From Chitinophagaceae bacterium (GTDB lineage: Bacteria > Bacteroidota > Bacteroidia > Chitinophagales > Chitinophagaceae): 6,382 nt of DNA. The stretch covers positions 1-6,382 of the forward strand of contig JANYEU010000026.1 of the NCBI GenBank assembly GCA_025362915.1, written 5' to 3'. The translations under genes were made by a program, and so were the position numbers. Below the pieces are notes generated by a model. That model did not search any database and was not told the origin of the DNA. It saw nothing but the letters and a program-made list of their open reading frames with translations. Of the stretch, positions 5,117 to 6,382 are shown piece after piece (position 1 is the first letter of the stretch; each line of letters begins with the position of its first letter).

Positions 5117-5941
5117 ATGAGTGATTTGATGAAAAAACTAAACGAAACAGTATCGTTTATTAAAAAAGAATTCAATGGAGAAGAGGCAGGTATAGGTATT
5201 ATCTTGGGTAGCGGACTAGGAAATTTTATACAGGAAGTTACTATCGAAAAAGAAATATCTTATGCCAATATCCCTCACTTTCCGGTAAGTACAGTAAAAG
5301 GTCATAGCGGCAAATTGGTATTAGGCACAATTAATGGCAAAAAGATATTGGCCATGAGCGGTCGTTTTCATTTTTATGAAGGCTATACAGCCCAACAGGT
5401 TGTTTACCCTGTAAGGGTGATGAAATTATTGGGCGTACATACTGTAATGTTGTCCAATGCTGCTGGCAGTGTAAATGCCAACCATAAGGTAGGAGACATG
5501 ATGATTATCAACGATCATATCAGTTTCTTCACCCCAAATCCATTGGTTGGAAAAAATGAAGAAGAACTTGGCCCACGCTTTCCAGATATGAGCGAACCTT
5601 ACAGCAAAGAATTAATCACTAAGGCCATAGCCATTGCCCAACGAGAAAACATAGAATTAAAGCAAGGGGTTTATGTAGGTGTTACCGGGCCTACCTTTGA
5701 AACAAGAGCGGAATATCAATTGATAAAATCAATAGGTGGTGATGTGGTAGGCATGAGTACAGTGCAGGAAAGTATTGTGGCCGTACATTGTGGCATGAAG
5801 GTTTTTGCCATGAGTATTGTAACCGATTTAGGTATCCGTGACGAGGAAAATACAATTACGCACGAAGAAGTATTACAGGCTGCCAAGGAAGCAGAACCAA
5901 AATTTACGTTGATATTTAAGGAATTGATTAGAGAAATATAG
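5117..5941 (+). CDS. punA: Purine nucleoside phosphorylase, trimeric PNP class
   Basis: Cytoplasmic enzyme that splits purine nucleosides with phosphate into base and ribose-1-phosphate, for salvage. The 274 residues fit the homotrimeric mammalian/PunA-type class and not the hexameric DeoD class. Aligned by eye to human PNP, the phosphate site is intact (Ser32, Arg83 and His85 in GRFHFYEG, Ser214), as are the ribose and base contacts Glu195 in GPTFETRAEY, Met213 and His249 in THEEVL. NAAGSVN (114-120) is a further family motif. The base-site residue that is Asn243 in the human enzyme is Asp237 here (SIVTDLG), which may alter 6-oxo versus 6-amino purine preference. The start at 5117 is chosen over Met5 because it follows the -7 box at a reasonable distance and gives a typical length. 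It is a single-gene unit facing the DUF721 gene. Confidence 0.94.
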   Translation: MSDLMKKLNETVSFIKKEFNGEEAGIGIILGSGLGNFIQEVTIEKEISYANIPHFPVSTVKGHSGKLVLGTINGKKILAMSGRFHFYEGYTAQQVVYPVRVMKLLGVHTVMLSNAAGSVNANHKVGDMMIINDHISFFTPNPLVGKNEEELGPRFPDMSEPYSKELITKAIAIAQRENIELKQGVYVGVTGPTFETRAEYQLIKSIGGDVVGMSTVQESIVAVHCGMKVFAMSIVTDLGIRDEENTITHEEVLQAAKEAEPKFTLIFKELIREI

Positions 5942-5955
5942 ATTCAGTAACGTGA

Positions 5956-5993
5956 TTGGGTGATTGATGAATAGAATTTCATTAATCATTCAA
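5956..5993. terminator. Hairpin between convergent PNP and DUF721 genes
   Basis: Bases 5956-5971 pair with 5978-5993 across a six-base loop. As plus-strand RNA this is 16 continuous pairs including three G-U wobbles; the core TGATTGATGAA/TTCATTAATCA is 11 pairs. It begins 15 bases after the PNP stop and covers the DUF721 stop codon (5986-5988). There is no following T run on the plus strand, so it may act as a weak terminator or transcript-end stabiliser. On the minus strand the three wobbles become mismatches. The left arm contains the tandem GTGATTG words (5952-5958, 5960-5966). Confidence 0.5.
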
Positions 5994-6267
5994 CCACCAC
6001 CTGACTAATTACATTCTCGCCAAAAGCCTCGTTGATCCGTTTTATAATCTGTGGTTTCTGGTACATCAATTCGCTTTTTAAAGCCCCTACATTTGTGCTG
6101 ATAAAAAGCGTTTGGTTTATTATTTTTATCTTCTCTGTGTATTTGGCAATCGTTTTTCCCATTACAGTTTCCCATACTTCTTCTATCTGTACAGCACGCA
6201 CCCCATTGCGAAGATTACTTTTGTTAATCATATTCTTCAGTGCATCGCCAATACTGTATTCTCCCAT
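5986..6267 (-). CDS. DUF721 / DciA-like protein, short form
   Basis: A 93-residue protein of the DUF721 family, whose better-studied member DciA helps load the replicative helicase DnaB in bacteria lacking DnaC/DnaI-type loaders. The recognisable core is IEEVWETVMGKTIAKYTEKIKI (28-49) with Trp32 and Gly37, then TLFISTNVGALKSELMYQK (53-71), the conserved helix-strand-helix part of the domain. It has neither the long N-terminal nor the long C-terminal extension of proteobacterial DciA. It follows recF after a 27-base gap on the same strand, a pairing known from several phyla, which supports a replication or repair role. A TAnnTTTG match right before the ATG leaves open a separate, possibly leaderless transcript. 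Family assignment is good; helicase loading here is inferred. Confidence 0.85.
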   Translation of the reverse strand: MGEYSIGDALKNMINKSNLRNGVRAVQIEEVWETVMGKTIAKYTEKIKIINQTLFISTNVGALKSELMYQKPQIIKRINEAFGENVISQVVVE

Positions 6268-6271
6268 CTGG

Positions 6272-6279
6272 CAAATATA
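6272..6279 (-). promoter_or_regulatory. TAnnTTTG match abutting the DUF721 start
   Basis: On the minus strand TATATTTG ends only four bases before the DUF721 ATG. A transcript from it would start at or next to the start codon. No TTG is found at the -33 distance, so this may be chance in an AT-rich gap. Confidence 0.25.
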
Positions 6280-6281
6280 AA

Positions 6282-6303
6282 CAGTGAACAGTTATCAGTT
6301 AAG
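6282..6303. repeat. Second copy of the TGAACAGT/CAGTTAT repeat
   Basis: TGAACAGT (6285-6292) and CAGTTAT (6289-6295) repeat the words seen at 1160-1191, followed by a further CAGTTA (6297-6302). The repeat fills much of the recF-DUF721 gap and includes the recF stop codon, read on the minus strand at 6297-6295. Confidence 0.45.
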
Positions 6304-6382
6304 TTCTATCAACTGAAAAGGGACATTTATTGCATTCAATTGTTGTTGTAGCCTTGCAGAATGCGTATCAGTAATAAAAACC
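6295..6382 (-). CDS. recF: RecF C-terminal end, truncated by window edge
   Basis: The minus strand from the right edge reads VFITDTHSARLQQQLNAINV and then PFQLIELN before a TGA stop, 28 complete codons in all. QVFITDT-type sequence followed by a short helix and a beta strand is the usual end of RecF, the SMC-like ATPase that helps load RecA at single-strand gaps; the partial codon at the edge ends in G, consistent with Gln (CAG) before the Val. The ATPase motifs would lie to the right. A same-strand DUF721 gene directly downstream supports the call. The fragment is too short for an independent assignment, so it rests on this motif plus context. Confidence 0.8.
   Translation of the reverse strand, partial: VFITDTHSARLQQQLNAINVPFQLIELN

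Noticed and set aside
6032..6351. Two hydrophobic plus-strand frames over DUF721 and the recF end
   Set aside because: They are antisense to two recognisable genes; the hydrophobicity comes from complementing Lys/Asn-rich codons.
1..6382. A defence, mobile-element or CRISPR system
   Set aside because: All sizeable frames are explained by housekeeping, efflux or small membrane proteins; there are no regular spacer repeats, transposase or toxin-antitoxin motifs.

Overview
The window is AT-rich chromosomal DNA that looks like Bacteroidota, most probably a Chitinophagaceae-like lineage. Three things point there: several genes are preceded by the Bacteroidota -7 element TAnnTTTG, Shine-Dalgarno sequences are weak or absent at most starts, and a short DUF721 gene lies directly behind the C-terminus of recF. 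The lineage is inferred from these signals and protein flavour; no search was run. Most of the window is ordinary housekeeping. No CRISPR array, tRNA, rRNA, transposase or phage gene was seen.

Layout. (1) Positions 1-1151, plus strand: the 3' part of a CusB-type periplasmic adaptor of a heavy-metal RND efflux system, opening inside a Cys/Met/His heavy-metal-binding domain. Its start and its pump and outer-membrane partners must lie to the left. (2) 1293-2366, plus: an Old Yellow Enzyme of the NamA/YqjM class with its catalytic residues intact. (3) 2367-3085: two regulatory-looking intergenic stretches around a 100-residue two-helix membrane protein of unknown function (2612-2914). (4) 3086-3565, plus: a YkgJ-type cysteine-cluster protein with eight cysteines, converging on a minus-strand pair. 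(5) 4654-3574, minus: surE nucleotidase followed one base later by a small three-helix membrane protein. (6) Divergent from surE, a cold-shock protein (4804-5007) with its own -7 box and a clear intrinsic terminator, then a trimeric-class purine nucleoside phosphorylase (5117-5941). (7) Converging on it from the right edge, minus: the last 28 residues of RecF and a DUF721/DciA-like protein.

How the genes fit together. SurE (nucleoside monophosphate to nucleoside) and the phosphorylase (nucleoside to base plus ribose-1-phosphate) catalyse consecutive salvage steps, but they are transcribed divergently with csp between them. RecF and DUF721 form a replication/repair pair. The metal-efflux adaptor and the OYE are separate units.

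Most worth a second look: an aspartate in the phosphorylase where characterised 6-oxopurine enzymes have the base-selecting asparagine; a perfect 15-bp palindrome placed between candidate -33 and -7 elements upstream of the YkgJ gene; a 28-bp near-perfect dyad between surE and csp; an 8-bp-arm inverted repeat running into the -7 box of the small membrane protein gene; and a family of short degenerate TGAACAGT/GTGATTG repeats in gene gaps, one of which contains the recF stop codon.
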